A DNA stretch of 6,865 nucleotides from Chloroflexi bacterium RBG_16_56_11 (GCA_001796865.1 MGNQ01000007.1:4277-11141); one strand, 5' to 3'. Positions 1 to 5,251 are shown, counted from the stretch's first letter. Numbers and translations are program-made. Notes: generated by a model not told the origin, from the sequence alone.

Positions 1-647
1 GGTCCCAGTTTTGGCCCTTTAATGCCGGATTTGGTCAAGTATTTTCTGACCAGATCATAAATCGAGTGCCGGCCTATCTGTCTTCCTTTTGAGTTATGAA
101 AAACATAGTCATACGGGCTGGCAGCCGCCACCTGTAAAAGAAGCTCTCTGGTCTCTTCGCTAATCGGCACCTCGCGCCAGCCTATTTTGCCTTTAACGAT
201 AATGGTTTCCTGTCTGATGTTTTGCTTGAGGAGTGAGCATACCTCGCCCGCGCGGATACCGGTATCTATAATCATGGTGAGTATCGCCCGGTCGCGGAGA
301 GCATCAACCGATTGCAGTAATTTCGTTATCTCCCCGTACTCCAGGGTGGGCATCACAAGTTTGGGGCGTCGTGGCGCCTTGATGTCTTTCATCGGATTAG
401 GAAACCGGCGGCGGGTTTCGATGAATTTGTAAAAAGTCTTCAGCGCCCGGTAAACATCCCACTTTGTTTCATGACTGCTTGTCATGTTAGATAGGAAAAG
501 CTCGATGGGCTCCGGTCGCCGCGGCAGGGTAGGGCATGCCCTGGTAAATGGGGAAAGCCGGTTCTTGTACCAGGTAATGGTTTCCCTGCTAAGATTAGCC
601 GCAGTGCGGCTGGCCAGGAATTCGATGAGTGCCTGTTCCGTCCTCAT
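1..647 (-). CDS. Tyrosine recombinase / phage-type integrase, C-terminus cut off by the window edge
   Basis: This gene runs leftward and is open at position 1; 215 codons are visible. It starts at ATG 647-645, preceded by GGAGG (659-655 on the minus strand) at 7 nt. Residues 1-90 resemble the helical core-binding (SAM-like) domain of XerC/XerD and phage integrases. The catalytic domain begins near residue 98. R132 in DTGIRAGEV matches the first catalytic Arg, and K154 in VKGKIGWREVPI matches the beta-hairpin Lys that precedes R-x-VP. The HxxR box, the second His/Trp and the nucleophilic Tyr would lie beyond the window. Family knowledge: these enzymes cut and rejoin DNA through a 3'-phosphotyrosine at short att core sites. 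Its position beside the 3' end of tRNA-Asp suggests an element integrase rather than the housekeeping Xer protein, but this is inferred. Whether the gene is intact cannot be judged here. Confidence 0.9.
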   Translation of the reverse strand, partial: MRTEQALIEFLASRTAANLSRETITWYKNRLSPFTRACPTLPRRPEPIELFLSNMTSSHETKWDVYRALKTFYKFIETRRRFPNPMKDIKAPRRPKLVMPTLEYGEITKLLQSVDALRDRAILTMIIDTGIRAGEVCSLLKQNIRQETIIVKGKIGWREVPISEETRELLLQVAAASPYDYVFHNSKGRQIGRHSIYDLVRKYLTKSGIKGPKLG

Positions 648-709
648 GGTAAAACCTCCGTTGGCACGATTTAGAGGTTACCACCAGCGCTTGGGATCGG
701 AAACGGCTA

Positions 710-755
710 AAAGTATCGACACTTATTGACAGGGTGGGAATGGTGTCGATACTTT
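710..755. repeat. Perfect 13-bp inverted repeat with a 20-bp spacer
   Basis: AAAGTATCGACAC (710-722) is repeated as its exact reverse complement at 743-755. The arm centres are 33 bp apart, about three helical turns. The right arm covers the -10 box of a plus-strand promoter and the left arm lies just upstream of its -35, so a DNA operator bound by a regulator is plausible. Read as RNA on the minus strand, the same sequence would form a 13-bp hairpin ending in TTTTAG ahead of the integrase start, which could act as an attenuator. The 20-bp spacer is too long for a recombinase core site of the dif or attB kind. The sequence does not decide between these roles. Confidence 0.7.
726..753 (+). promoter_or_regulatory. 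Candidate sigma-70 promoter embedded in the inverted repeat
   Basis: TTGACA (726-731) is a perfect -35. It is followed by 16 bp and GATACT (748-753), a 4/6 match to the -10. Transcription would start near 760 and run toward the tRNA, antisense to it. No credible protein-coding gene lies downstream on the plus strand before rpsF. The product could be a small RNA, or the match may be fortuitous. Confidence 0.4.
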
Positions 756-765
756 CGTGAGGGGT

Positions 766-809
766 GGTCTCAGTGCACCGAAAGGTGGAAAAAGGCGGTG
801 ACTGATACC
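766..809 (+). other. Predicted hairpin just downstream of the candidate promoter
   Basis: GGTCTCAGTGCACCG (766-780) pairs with CGGTGACTGATACC (796-809). It gives 13 base pairs with one C-T mismatch (769/806), one bulged G (775) and a 15-nt loop. A smaller alternative hairpin with a GAAA tetraloop, CACC-GAAA-GGTG (776-787), competes with it. The structure would start about 6 nt into a transcript initiated near 760. No known RNA family was recognised, and a clear terminator after it is lacking. Confidence 0.4.
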
Positions 810-911
810 TTTGGACACACAACTTTAGTTTCGATTTTACGATACTATTGTACAGGGGTGCCGCCAAAGGCAATTGAAGAAATGGGGGTTTTACGATTGA
901 AAAGGATTTTT

Positions 912-988
912 TGGCGACCCCGGGGGGATTTGAACCCCCGATCTCCACCGTGACAGGGTGGCATGTTAGACCGCTACACCACGGGGCC
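912..988 (-). tRNA. trnD: tRNA-Asp (anticodon GTC)
   Basis: A full cloverleaf can be folded on the minus strand. The 7-bp acceptor is GGCCCCG/CGGGGTC with one G-T pair. The anticodon stem CCACC/GGTGG encloses loop CTGTCAC with anticodon GTC, and the T-arm is GGGGG-TTCAAAT-CCCCC. The discriminator is G73, the aspartate identity base, and CCA is encoded. Length is 77 nt with CCA. The 5' leader contains a small hairpin (about 1004-1022). No T-rich hairpin terminator is evident downstream, so transcription may continue toward the integrase gene. The tRNA is divergent from rpsF, and its 3' end faces the integrase. Confidence 0.97.
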
Positions 989-1035
989 GGCACAAATCCC
1001 GGACGCCCACGAGCCGCGGGCGCCACGTTCTTAAA

Positions 1036-1064
1036 AGTCTATCAGAGGGGGCTTCTACTGTCAA
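1036..1064 (-). promoter_or_regulatory. Promoter of tRNA-Asp
   Basis: On the minus strand TTGACA (1064-1059) is separated by exactly 17 bp from TAGACT (1041-1036), a perfect -35 with a 4/6 -10. The start would fall near 1029, giving a leader of about 40 nt before the tRNA 5' end. The sequence upstream of the -35 is AT-rich (about 1072-1101), which could serve as an UP element, as is common for stable-RNA promoters. Confidence 0.75.
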
Positions 1065-1075
1065 GGTAACTTGCA

Positions 1076-1101
1076 CTATTTTTACATATAGGTGAAAATA
1101 G
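1076..1101. repeat. 10-bp near-perfect palindrome between divergent promoters
   Basis: CTATTTTTAC (1076-1085) and GTGAAAATAG (1092-1101) are complementary over 10 bp with one G-T pair, and enclose a 6-nt loop. The element sits 12 bp upstream of the tRNA-Asp -35 and about 30 bp upstream of the rpsF -35. It could be an operator, a factor-binding site or a transcribed hairpin. There is no adjoining T-run, so a strong terminator is unlikely. Confidence 0.45.
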
Positions 1102-1132
1102 AATCAGGAGCCGCGGCGACGTTCCTGTTTTG

Positions 1133-1161
1133 TTGTCTCTGCTTCGAGTTTATGGTATAAT
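1133..1161 (+). promoter_or_regulatory. Promoter of the rpsF operon (extended -10)
   Basis: TATAAT (1156-1161) is a perfect -10 preceded by TGG (1153-1155), which makes it an extended -10. TTGTCT (1133-1138) lies 17 bp upstream as the -35. Initiation near 1168 gives a leader of only about 22 nt before the rpsF GTG, enough for the ribosome binding site AAAGGA (1177-1182). It is the strongest plus-strand promoter in the window and may drive everything through khpB. Confidence 0.85.
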
Positions 1162-1189
1162 AGCGTAAACTTCGCAAAAGGATTGAGGC

Positions 1190-1519
1190 GTGCCTAGAAA
1201 ACTGCGGGAAAAGAAAACCGAAAGTAAAAAATCACAGGACTACGAGCTCATCTATGTCATCCGGCCGGATACCCCAGATGAGGACCTTGAGACCAGGGTA
1301 AACACGGTCAGCCAGTTTATCACCGGCCGTGAGGGTGTCATCTCTGACGTCCAGAAATGGGGCAAGAAAAAGCTGGCTTATCCCATCAAGCACTTTCTGG
1401 AGGGAAACTACGTCTTGACCCGGTTCAGTATTAGTCCGGCCCGCTGTAAAGAGCTCGAGGCCAACTTGAAAATATCGGAAGATATTTTACGGCATTTACT
1501 GGTCAAAGTTGGTAGCTAA
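1190..1519 (+). CDS. rpsF: Small-subunit ribosomal protein bS6
   Basis: bS6 binds 16S rRNA in the central domain of the 30S subunit as a heterodimer with bS18, which is encoded two genes downstream. The 109 residues fit the S6 fold. The first strand lies in YELIYVIRPDTP (residues 18-29), and there is a central basic region KWGKKKLAYPIKH. The C-terminal helix is followed by ILRHLLVKV. A lysine-rich stretch of about 15 residues precedes the core, making the protein slightly longer than the usual 95-100. The GTG start has AAAGGA at 7 nt and is the only good start. It is the first gene of the operon, 47 nt before ssb. Confidence 0.96.
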   Translation: MPRKLREKKTESKKSQDYELIYVIRPDTPDEDLETRVNTVSQFITGREGVISDVQKWGKKKLAYPIKHFLEGNYVLTRFSISPARCKELEANLKISEDILRHLLVKVGS

Positions 1520-1566
1520 GGCCGGGGGATATCCGGCCCGCGGTTGAATGGGGAGGTGACGAGGCC

Positions 1567-1974
1567 ATGCCGAGTCTGAACAAGGTGATGATTATCGGGA
1601 ACGTGGGCAGCGAACCGGAAATGCGCTTCACGCCGGGCGGCAAGCCGGTGACTTCTTTTCGTGTCGCCACTAACTGGGTATATACCAACCCAGAAGGGGA
1701 ACGACTTCAGGAGACGGAATGGTTCAGTGTGGTTGCCTGGAACCGGCTGGCCGAACAGTGCAATCAATTTTTGGCCAAGGGTAAGCTCGTCTATGTGGAA
1801 GGCAGGTTGCGCACTCGCAACTGGGAAGGCCAGGACGGCCAGACCCATTACCGCACCGAAGTGATTGGCAACCGGGTAATCTTCCTTGACAGGAAAGGTA
1901 CAGCCACCGTCCCTGATGAGAAAGTTGAAGAGCCGGGCGCCGCCGAGCTGGAGCCGGAAGACCTTCCTTTTTAA
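1567..1974 (+). CDS. ssb: Single-stranded DNA-binding protein
   Basis: SSB coats single-stranded DNA in replication, recombination and repair, and recruits partner proteins through its acidic tail. Residues 1 to about 108 form the OB-fold, with the family landmarks NKVMIIGNVGSEPEMR, the aromatic EWFSVVAWN and the KGKLVYVEGRL strand. A short acidic linker (about 111-129) ends in PEDLPF, matching the conserved acidic tip D-D-I/L-P-F. At 135 residues it is a compact homotetrameric-type SSB with an unusually short linker. ATG 1567 is set by GGGAGGTGA (1551-1559) at 7 nt. It sits between rpsF and rpsR, as in many bacteria. Confidence 0.97.
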   Translation: MPSLNKVMIIGNVGSEPEMRFTPGGKPVTSFRVATNWVYTNPEGERLQETEWFSVVAWNRLAEQCNQFLAKGKLVYVEGRLRTRNWEGQDGQTHYRTEVIGNRVIFLDRKGTATVPDEKVEEPGAAELEPEDLPF

Positions 1975-2010
1975 ACGGAAAATATTACGCAGGATAAAAT
2001 AGAGGGCAGA

Positions 2011-2307
2011 ATGACACAGACAAGAGACAACAGGGCGCGCAGACCGGGCCGGGGCAAATATATCCCCAAACGTAAAATCTGCCTGTTTTGCCGTGACAAG
2101 ATTGAAATCATCGACTATAAAGACTCGAATATGCTGCGGTCTTATATATCTGACCGGGCAAAAATTGCACCCCGCCGGAAAAGCGGTGCCTGCGCCCGTC
2201 ACCAGCGTGCCCTGGCTAATGCCATTAAAAGGGCGCGCCATCTGGCTTTATTGCCTTTCGTCCCCTCTCATGTCCACCGCACGGGGGGCGTCGGCGTCAA
2301 AAGCTGA
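2011..2307 (+). CDS. rpsR: Small-subunit ribosomal protein bS18, with putative zinc ligands
   Basis: bS18 pairs with bS6 on the platform of the 30S subunit. The family signature is clear: KICLFC (22-27), IDYKD (34-38), KIAPRRKSG (51-59) and HQRALANAIKRARHLALLPF (64-83). C24, C27, C61 and H64 form a CxxC...CxxH set, which suggests the zinc-binding C+ version of the protein. This is inferred from spacing only. A tail of about 15 residues after LLPF makes it longer than the usual 75-80. AGAGGG (2001-2006) precedes the ATG by 4 nt. rplI, often the next gene after rpsR, is absent; rpmH follows instead, 57 nt away. Confidence 0.97.
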   Translation: MTQTRDNRARRPGRGKYIPKRKICLFCRDKIEIIDYKDSNMLRSYISDRAKIAPRRKSGACARHQRALANAIKRARHLALLPFVPSHVHRTGGVGVKS

Positions 2308-2364
2308 TTACCGGTTCCATGTCGCCTGTTTTTCCCGGTTAAATAGAATTGTTGGGGAGTTAAA

Positions 2365-2505
2365 GTGCCGAAAAGAACCTATCAACCCAAGAGCATCCCC
2401 CGCAAGCGCGAGCACGGTTTTTTAAAGAGGATGAGCACGCGCGGCGGCCGTTTGGTCCTGAAAGCAAGGCGATTAAAGGGCCGGCAGAGACTGACTGTCG
2501 TTTAG
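2365..2505 (+). CDS. rpmH: Large-subunit ribosomal protein bL34
   Basis: The gene encodes 46 residues, within the normal 44-46 for bL34, a very basic protein buried in domain III of 23S rRNA. The sequence carries the family pattern: KRTYQPKSIPRKREHGFLKRM, then STRGGR, then VLKARRLKGRQRLTV. It starts with GTG at 2365, preceded by GGGGAG (2354-2359) at 5 nt, and ends at TAG 2503-2505. It lies directly before rnpA, the nearly universal bacterial arrangement. No convincing promoter was found in the 57-nt gap upstream, so it is probably transcribed with rpsF-ssb-rpsR. Confidence 0.97.
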   Translation: MPKRTYQPKSIPRKREHGFLKRMSTRGGRLVLKARRLKGRQRLTVV

Positions 2506-2537
2506 TTAAAAATCGCCCGGCCCGGTCGGCGTTTACC

Positions 2538-2900
2538 GTGAGGGGAAAACAGCATCTCACCGATAGCAGGCAGTTCGACCTGGTTTATGACAACGGCCGG
2601 TCTTGGGCGGGAAAAGAAATCGTCATCAGGGCTTTGCCCAATGGCATCGGCACGACGAGGTACGGTTTTGCCGTTAGCCGGCGCATTGGCAAGGCTGTGG
2701 TGAGGAACAGGACGAAACGCTTGCTGCGGGAAATTATGAGACAGGAACCGCTCCGACCGGGATGGGATATTATCCTTACGGCCCGTGCTCCGGCCGCCGG
2801 AGCTGATTTCAAAACGCTTGAAAGCTCGGTAGGGAAACTGCTATCGCATGCGGGACTGCTTGTGGGGGAATATGAAAGCACTGGCCCTGGCTCTGATTAA
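2538..2900 (+). CDS. rnpA: Ribonuclease P protein component
   Basis: RnpA is the protein cofactor of RNase P. It binds the catalytic RNA and the 5' leader of precursor tRNAs, including that of the tRNA-Asp nearby. The 120 residues show FDLVYDNGRSW (13-23), RALPN (31-35), RYGFAVSRRIGKAVVRNR (41-58) and the RNR helix motif VRNRTKRLLRE (55-65), followed by the strand GWDIILTAR (75-83). The GTG start at 2538 lacks a Shine-Dalgarno sequence in the 15 nt before it. Translational coupling to rpmH, 32 nt upstream, is likely. The same frame is open without a stop through all of rpmH back to 2364 but contains no ATG, GTG or TTG, so 2538 is the first standard start. The 3' end overlaps yidD by 29 nt. 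Confidence 0.93.
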   Translation: MRGKQHLTDSRQFDLVYDNGRSWAGKEIVIRALPNGIGTTRYGFAVSRRIGKAVVRNRTKRLLREIMRQEPLRPGWDIILTARAPAAGADFKTLESSVGKLLSHAGLLVGEYESTGPGSD

Positions 2901-3129
2901 GCTATACCAGTCCACGGTTTCGCGGATTATGCCGCCGGCCTGCCGCTTCACCCCGACCTGCTCTCAATATACCTTCGAGGCTATCGCCAGGTTCGGCTTG
3001 TTCAAGGGCGTGGGACTCGGTATCCTCAGGATTTCCCGTTGTCATCCCTTTCATCCCGGTGGTTATGACCCCGTGCCGGAAAAAACTCGGGCCGTGAAGC
3101 CTCAAAAACATGAGCTCTCCCGGATTTGA
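2872..3129 (+). CDS. yidD: Membrane protein insertion efficiency factor YidD
   Basis: YidD is a small, inner-membrane-associated protein that assists YidC-dependent insertion. The 85 residues have a hydrophobic or amphipathic N-terminus (3-20) and then the family hallmarks ACRFTPTCSQYTFEAI (23-38) and RCHPFHPGGYDPVP (56-69), with conserved Cys at 24, 30 and 57. I chose ATG 2872 because GGGGGA (2864-2869) lies directly upstream, although the spacing is short. The in-frame ATG at 2848 has no such site and would add eight residues that do not resemble family N-termini. The start lies inside rnpA, implying translational coupling. The C-terminal tail after residue 70 is short and charged. Confidence 0.95.
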   Translation: MKALALALIKLYQSTVSRIMPPACRFTPTCSQYTFEAIARFGLFKGVGLGILRISRCHPFHPGGYDPVPEKTRAVKPQKHELSRI

Positions 3130-3170
3130 TGCCGGCCTTATGAATTTTAAAGTCATCAGGTGCAGATGTT

Positions 3171-4337
3171 TTGAAACCGAAAAGAAATTGGCTCAATAAA
3201 ATACCTTTCGTCGTTGCCGCTGTTCTGGCCGTAGGCCTTGTCGCCGTCGGTTGTGTCGGCGGCATGGCGCCTGTCGGCTGGTCCGGCGGGACGGTTTCCG
3301 GCGGTACGCTTTACGTCGGCTCCTCGGAAGGCCAGCTGGTGGCGGTTAATCTTACCGATGAAAGTCGCCGCTGGTCTGAACAGCTACAGGCCACCAGTCG
3401 GCCGGGCTTGTTCGGTTGTGCCGCGGGAGGTTCGACTGCCGTTGCTATTTACGGTTCACCGGTTGTTGTCGGTGACCTGGTCTATATCGCCGGGTACAAC
3501 GGCAAGATTTACGCTTATACCGCCGCTACGCTGTCTTCGCGGTGGGTCTTCCCGCGCGAAGGTTATTTCGAACCTTTCGTCGGGGGGTTGGTAGCAGGCG
3601 GGGGTAAACTATTCGTTGGCGGTTCCGATGGGAAGGTCTACGCCCTTGACGCCGCCACCGGCGATAAACTCTGGGAGTTCACCACCGGCGATAAAATCTG
3701 GGCGACCGCGGCGTTTTACGAAAACACTATATTCGAAGGCTCGGGCGGCCAGTTCACCAACGAGGACACACTGTTCATCGGCTCCTTCGATAAAAAGTTA
3801 TATGCCCTGAATGCTAACGACGGCACTAAAAAATGGGAGTTCACTACCGGGGGCGCCATTATCACGACGCCGCTCGTATTCGATAGCACCATCTACGTTG
3901 GCTCTTTCGACCGCACCCTTTACGCCCTGAGGGCCGCCGATGGCGTCGAGAAATGGCGGTTTACCGGCAATAACTGGTTCTGGGCACAGCCAGCCGTCTG
4001 GAAAGGCGTTATTTACGCTGGCAATCTCGACGGTAACGTTTATGCTCTCGACGCCGAGAACGGTGGAAAAGTCGCCGAGTTCCAGACGGGTCCGCTATCG
4101 GCTGCCCCGGTCGTCGTCGATGATTTCGTGGTCTTCGCCGCCAAGAACGGCGCGGTCTGGAAAATCGATACGGCCTCTCGTGAAATGGCGAAAATTACCG
4201 ACCTCGTGGCAGAGGTCGATGGGCCGCTGGCCACCAGCGATGGAGACGTCTATATTCATGCCCAGGGAACGTCGCTCTACCGTATTAATATCGGCAGTGG
4301 CGAACGTCGGTTAATCACCCTCAAGAGCGGAGAATGA
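3171..4337 (+). CDS. Lipoprotein with an eight-bladed PQQ-like beta-propeller
   Basis: The 388-residue product begins with a lipoprotein-type signal: basic MKPKRNWLNK, a hydrophobic stretch (11-26) and lipobox AVGC with Cys28. It would be lipid-anchored on the outer face of the membrane. Eight repeats of the type L-Y-V-G-S-x-D-G-x-L-Y-A-L-D-A-x-x-G-x-x-x-W are visible, near residues 46, 103, 147, 200, 240, 280, 318 and 359. These fit an eight-bladed propeller of the BamB/quinoprotein fold. No quinone cofactor or catalytic motif was recognised, so a scaffolding role is more likely than a dehydrogenase. The start is TTG 3171, with AGGTG (3158-3162) at 8 nt. It lies 41 nt after yidD and 11 nt before yidC, so a role in membrane protein insertion or folding is inferred from context only. 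Confidence 0.85.
   Translation: MKPKRNWLNKIPFVVAAVLAVGLVAVGCVGGMAPVGWSGGTVSGGTLYVGSSEGQLVAVNLTDESRRWSEQLQATSRPGLFGCAAGGSTAVAIYGSPVVVGDLVYIAGYNGKIYAYTAATLSSRWVFPREGYFEPFVGGLVAGGGKLFVGGSDGKVYALDAATGDKLWEFTTGDKIWATAAFYENTIFEGSGGQFTNEDTLFIGSFDKKLYALNANDGTKKWEFTTGGAIITTPLVFDSTIYVGSFDRTLYALRAADGVEKWRFTGNNWFWAQPAVWKGVIYAGNLDGNVYALDAENGGKVAEFQTGPLSAAPVVVDDFVVFAAKNGAVWKIDTASREMAKITDLVAEVDGPLATSDGDVYIHAQGTSLYRINIGSGERRLITLKSGE
3655..3702 (+). repeat. Short direct repeat inside the propeller gene
   Basis: Positions 3655-3675 and 3682-3702 are 21-nt copies differing at one base, spaced 27 nt (nine codons) apart. They encode TGDKLW and TGDKIW at residues 163-168 and 172-177. The repeat adds a second TGDK-W motif at the end of the third blade, followed by an extended loop (about 181-199) before the fourth. 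It could be a small internal duplication. Confidence 0.6.
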
Positions 4338-4348
4338 GGTAGTTTGCT

Positions 4349-5251
4349 TTGAACGCCTGGGAACTGATTATCCAGCAGCCTCTCATCAACGTCCTCATTG
4401 TCGTCTCACACGCCTTTGCGGACAATTTCGGCCTGGCCATTATCGCCCTCACCATATTAGTAAACCTGGCTATGTTGCCGCTTACCCTGAGCCAGATACG
4501 TTCCACCCGGGCCATGCAGGAAATCCAGCCCAAGCTGGCCGAGCTCCAGAAAAAGTACGGTAAGGACCGCCAGAAGATGGCCCAGGAGCAGATGCGGCTC
4601 TACAAGGAGTCCGGCATTAAGCCTGCCGGCTGCGCCCTCACCTTCCTTATCCAGATGCCGGTCTGGATAGCCCTGTACCAGGCCATCATGCTCACGCTGG
4701 CGGTAGCCCCGGAAGGGCTTCTCAACCTCTCGCGGTATCTTTATTCCTGGGATACGCTTTTTCCCCTGCTACCCCTCAACCGGGACTTTCTGGTCATGGA
4801 CCTCTCCCAGCCTAACTTCATCCTGGCTATCCTTGTCGGAGCGACGATGTGGATTCAGCAGAAAATGTCTGCCACGACCACTCCCGCTGACGCGAAACAG
4901 GCACAGCAGGCACAGCTCATGCTCTGGATGATGCCCATGCTCTTCGGCGTTATGGCGCTGTCTTTCCCCAGTGGCCTGTCCCTCTACTGGGTCGCCTCCA
5001 GCGTCTTCCGCATCATATTACAGTATCGCGTCAGCGGCTGGGGCGGACTGCGTCGTCAGAAACCCAAACAGACCGAGGCGGAAAAGAAATATATCAAGTT
5101 CGATGCCGCCGTGCAGAAAAAGTCCACGGATGACATCGGCGCGGATATCGTCGTTACCGATTCTTCGAAACCTGGCGCCGCCGTTACCCGGCCCGAAAGG
5201 ACCAGGTATCAGCCGGGAAAAGACCGCGCGCCGAAGCGCCGGAAAAAGTAA
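4349..5251 (+). CDS. yidC: Membrane protein insertase YidC/Oxa1 family
   Basis: YidC inserts and folds membrane proteins, alone or with SecYEG. This 300-residue form lacks the large periplasmic domain of Gram-negative YidC. Hydrophobic segments lie near 27-46, 95-118, 155-171, 190-205 and 208-226. The cytoplasmic hairpin (about 48-90) carries QIRSTRAMQEIQPKLAELQ and is followed by GCALTFLIQMPVWIALYQA. The family motif FPSGLSLYW is at 206-214. A basic tail (229-300, ending KRRKK) could contact the ribosome. In the first segment, VNLAMLPL places Asn39 where the groove Arg is expected. The TTG start is served by GAGGT (4336-4340), which overlaps the stop of the preceding gene, so the two are probably coupled. 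Confidence 0.95.
   Translation: MNAWELIIQQPLINVLIVVSHAFADNFGLAIIALTILVNLAMLPLTLSQIRSTRAMQEIQPKLAELQKKYGKDRQKMAQEQMRLYKESGIKPAGCALTFLIQMPVWIALYQAIMLTLAVAPEGLLNLSRYLYSWDTLFPLLPLNRDFLVMDLSQPNFILAILVGATMWIQQKMSATTTPADAKQAQQAQLMLWMMPMLFGVMALSFPSGLSLYWVASSVFRIILQYRVSGWGGLRRQKPKQTEAEKKYIKFDAAVQKKSTDDIGADIVVTDSSKPGAAVTRPERTRYQPGKDRAPKRRKK

Larger units (their letters stand above)
1..931. mobile_element. Putative end of a tRNA-Asp-integrated element
   Basis: An integrase gene lies about 265 bp from the 3' end of a tRNA gene, whose other side is a block of core translation genes. That is the typical geometry of a genomic island, prophage or ICE inserted at a tRNA 3' end. If so, the attachment core overlaps the tRNA T-arm and CCA end (about 912-931) and the element extends left beyond the window. 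No second copy of the tRNA 3' end is present in these 6.9 kb, so neither the far end nor the element type can be defined. The right boundary given is approximate. Confidence 0.4.

Noticed and set aside
187..432. Plus-strand frame within 187-432, and another at 484-729
   Set aside because: They are antisense to the integrase gene, whose own frame shows family motifs and a good ribosome binding site.
710..755. dif-like or att core recombination site
   Set aside because: The 20-bp spacer between arms is far longer than the 6-8 bp used by tyrosine recombinases.
726..953. 75-codon plus-strand frame starting inside the inverted repeat
   Set aside because: Its end is the antisense translation of tRNA-Asp, and its start TTG overlaps the -35 box. 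It resembles no protein.
595..1026. 143-codon minus-strand open frame across the tRNA and integrase start
   Set aside because: Its middle part is simply the translation of tRNA-Asp, and the rest is intergenic or overlaps the integrase start. It has no ribosome binding site.
1102..1189. S6:S18-binding autoregulatory leader motif upstream of rpsF
   Set aside because: The mapped-by-eye promoter leaves only about 22 nt of leader, too short for that structured element, and no matching CCG-bulge stem was seen within it.
1516..2241. 241-codon minus-strand open frame
   Set aside because: It lies opposite ssb and rpsR, which are certain. It is a long antisense shadow with no recognisable domain.
2308..2364. 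Internal promoter upstream of rpmH (TAGAAT at 2344-2349)
   Set aside because: There is no acceptable -35 at 16-18 bp, and the start would fall within the ribosome binding site.
3126..3153. Internal promoter before the propeller gene (TTGATG and TAAAGT, 16 bp apart)
   Set aside because: Both boxes are weak and initiation near 3160 would lie inside the AGGTG ribosome binding site.
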